From Paragorgia papillata (Eukaryota > Cnidaria > Anthozoa > Scleralcyonacea > Coralliidae), in the NCBI GenBank assembly GCA_035771165.1, contig JAWNZC010000421.1, positions 3,051,501-3,115,500 of the forward strand: 64,000 bases of DNA, in the 5' to 3' direction. The notes under the pieces were generated by a model. That model did no database searches and was not told the DNA's origin. It saw only the letters and a list, made by a program, of their open reading frames with translations. Position 1 is the first letter of the stretch. Each line of letters opens with the position of its first letter. The position numbers were made by a program, and so were the translations under genes. Shown in pieces: positions 62,341 through 64,000 of the stretch.

Positions 62341-62614
62341 CTTGGTATAAATATTTAATTTGTTTCCTGTCGGCGGGGAAAAATGCCGATGATTTTTAGT
62401 TCACTGATAAAAACACATAATAAGCCTAGCTAAGTTGAAAAAAATGTGTCGCGTAAATGTATGGTGATGTAAAAATAATGATTTGGCGCTTTTCCTCTTC
62501 ATAATGTAGAGTGTCTAGCGCGCGATGATTTTATTGCGCGACGCGTCGCTATAAATAACTTGGCGCGCCAGGAGACTAAAACCCAGTGAAGCTGCACCTT
62601 CGAACGATTCCGAG
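62341..62614. promoter_or_regulatory. Shared upstream region of M13 peptidase (-) and HINT1 (+)
   Basis: 274 bp separate two divergent starts. TATAAATA at 62550-62557, 58 bases before the HINT1 ATG, could serve HINT1. The palindrome TTGGCGCGCCA at about 62560-62570, plus GCGCGACGCGTCGC before the TATA motif, make a CpG-rich patch. Motif roles are inference. Confidence 0.6.
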
Positions 62615-63733
62615 ATGGCGTCTGGTGACACTATTTTTGGTAAGATCATTCGAAAAGAAATTCCATCTGAGTTTTTGTACGAAGATGATCAGGTAAGCAT
62701 GCAGTTGAAGTAGTTTCACTAGAGAGTTTTCAAGATAGACCTAGTTTGAAATTCCAGTTGAAAACACTTGTTTGAAACGATGTGTTTTAATTACTCAAGT
62801 CCTCGTCGATCTCGTGTGTGCCTGTGTGGAAGTGTCAGTGGGGATGAATTCAAGTATATGCCCCCCCCCTAACAGTTAGCGGCCTCAAGTAAGGAATACT
62901 TGATAGTTCCTTGCTCAACTCTTGATTTCTTGGTTTGCATTTGATGACGTCATGGTGGCCACATGTTGGACGGAGAATTCAAAGAGTTCATTATTATTAC
63001 GAAAACCGATGATGCGCCCCAAACATTGACGAACCGTCTGCATTCCTAAACCTTTTTGGCTGGAGAATTCAAAAGTAGCAAATGGACCAATCATATTGCA
63101 GTGATCTCATGGTGTCAATTTCAAAGGCTAAGGAATGCAGATGGATTCATTAATGTTTTGGTGAAATCATTTTTTGGGCCATGCCATGCATCATCAGTTT
63201 TGGTAATCAGGGGTGGATCAAGCATGAGCGGGGCCCCTGGCATATTAGTAACTGACTCACATCCCCTCCCACCCCAAAGTCAGAACTAGAAAAATTGGAA
63301 TAGCAACTGGAATGTGAACCAGCTGGCTACTATCAGTTGCCAAAATTGTTTGTGTTTATCTATGATACTCAACCTACTTTTCTGGAACTCTGGTTCTATT
63401 TCTAAGGTATTCACAAACAATGATTTCAAAGTTTAGATTGAAGATATAGAAATTAATTTACAAGTTTCTTATAGTCATAGGTTTTGATGATTTTTGGGCC
63501 CCAAAAATCGGCAGGGCCCCCAAAAGCATGGGGCCTCCAAAAGCGTGGGGCCCCTGGCACTTGCCCAAAGATCCACCACTGTTGGTAATAGCAGCTATTG
63601 TATTCGAAGTGTGTTTTCCTCCAACATGGCCACTGTATCCTTGTCTTCTAAATCTCAAGAGATTGGTTGCAAACCATCAATTTAGTGGGTTTTTTTTTAA
63701 AGAATGAGGAAATTCTATTGACCACAATAAACT

Positions 63734-63770
<37 letters not shown>

Positions 63771-64000
63771 GGGGGGGGGGTGGGGGGGGGGGGGGGGGGA
63801 GGGGGGGGGGGGGGGGGGGGGGTGGGGGGGTGGGGGGGGGAGTATGGAGGTATACTTGAATCACTCCTAGCCAATTACCTGGTAATGCTGGTGTGTGCTA
63901 AATTCACTCCAAAACCACTTTGGTTGTACACCTGTTAGATTTTCTGATTCTACTGTACTACTTATAAATGACAAAAAAATATTATTTTCAGTGTGTAGCT
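62615..64000 (+). CDS. HINT1: HINT1-like HIT-domain nucleotide hydrolase, cut by window edge
   Basis: Exon 1 (62615-62692) encodes MASGDTIFGKIIRKEIPSEF and then LYEDDQ, the characteristic start of HINT1, a purine nucleoside phosphoramidase of the histidine-triad family. Exon 2 begins at 63992 after TTTTCAG and contributes CVA, continuing the family sequence before the window ends. The histidine triad itself lies outside. Intron 1 (63 to 64 kb) holds a hAT MITE and a long poly-G tract. Confidence 0.92.
63208..63581. mobile_element. hAT-type MITE, 374 bp, perfect 8-bp duplication
   Basis: Ends CAGGGGTGGATCAAG and TGGATC-type complement GATCCACCACTG, with internal GGGGCCCCTGGCA at both sides. 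Target duplications TTGGTAAT at 63200-63207 and 63582-63589 are identical. It lies in HINT1 intron 1. Confidence 0.9.
63734..63842. repeat. Poly-G tract with T and A interruptions
   Basis: More than 100 bases of almost pure G. It may be a real homopolymer-derived tract or a sequencing/assembly artefact; length is unlikely to be exact. Confidence 0.85.

Overview
This is a metazoan nuclear genome window: genes have many short exons with GT-AG introns, and nine genes or gene pieces are recognisable. The DNA is AT-rich and crowded with short palindromic (foldback) transposons and microsatellites. Several hairpin families look like those I associate with anthozoan cnidarians (corals, anemones). 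That placement is inference at moderate confidence; no sequence here fixes the species.

Left part (1-16.1 kb). The window opens inside the first exon of a second, minus-strand copy of the lariat debranching enzyme DBR1. A complete, intronless DBR1 follows (1073-2245, minus). Head to head with it is a 15-exon gene (2724-14456, plus) for a 1482-residue protein with the order LOTUS, RRM, RRM, Tudor, Tudor-like, long disordered repeat region, coiled coil. This is the most unusual protein in the window and is probably a germ-granule/piRNA-type factor. Its introns hold two large TTCC arrays, a hAT MITE, a SINE with a 5S-rRNA-like promoter, and several foldbacks.

Middle (16-42 kb). WDR93 (14 exons, minus, 688 aa) converges on the LOTUS/Tudor gene and shares a short upstream region with PEX11 (3 exons, plus, 227 aa). 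Next come two tandem mitochondrial agmatinase-like genes (AGMAT; six exons each, 344 and 345 aa), a segmental duplication that kept the introns. The second copy has a much larger intron 1 carrying nested foldbacks and a dead LINE. RBM8A/Y14 (5 exons, minus) follows.

Right part (42-64 kb). An intronless class A GPCR with an altered DRY motif lies on the minus strand (44788-45876). About 9 kb without recognisable genes follows, holding a hAT element and two copies of a palindromic family with 7-bp target duplications. A 17-exon M13 metallopeptidase (neprilysin/ECE family, 758 aa, minus) comes next; nearly all of its larger introns carry their own microsatellite. It shares a short upstream region with HINT1 (plus), which runs off the right edge.

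All multi-exon models were built by hand from splice signals and continuous reading phase. Every exon sum is divisible by three and predicted lengths match the families where comparison is possible. The genes are mostly housekeeping or ciliary and do not form a pathway together. I saw no CRISPR array, virus or bacterial-type operon.
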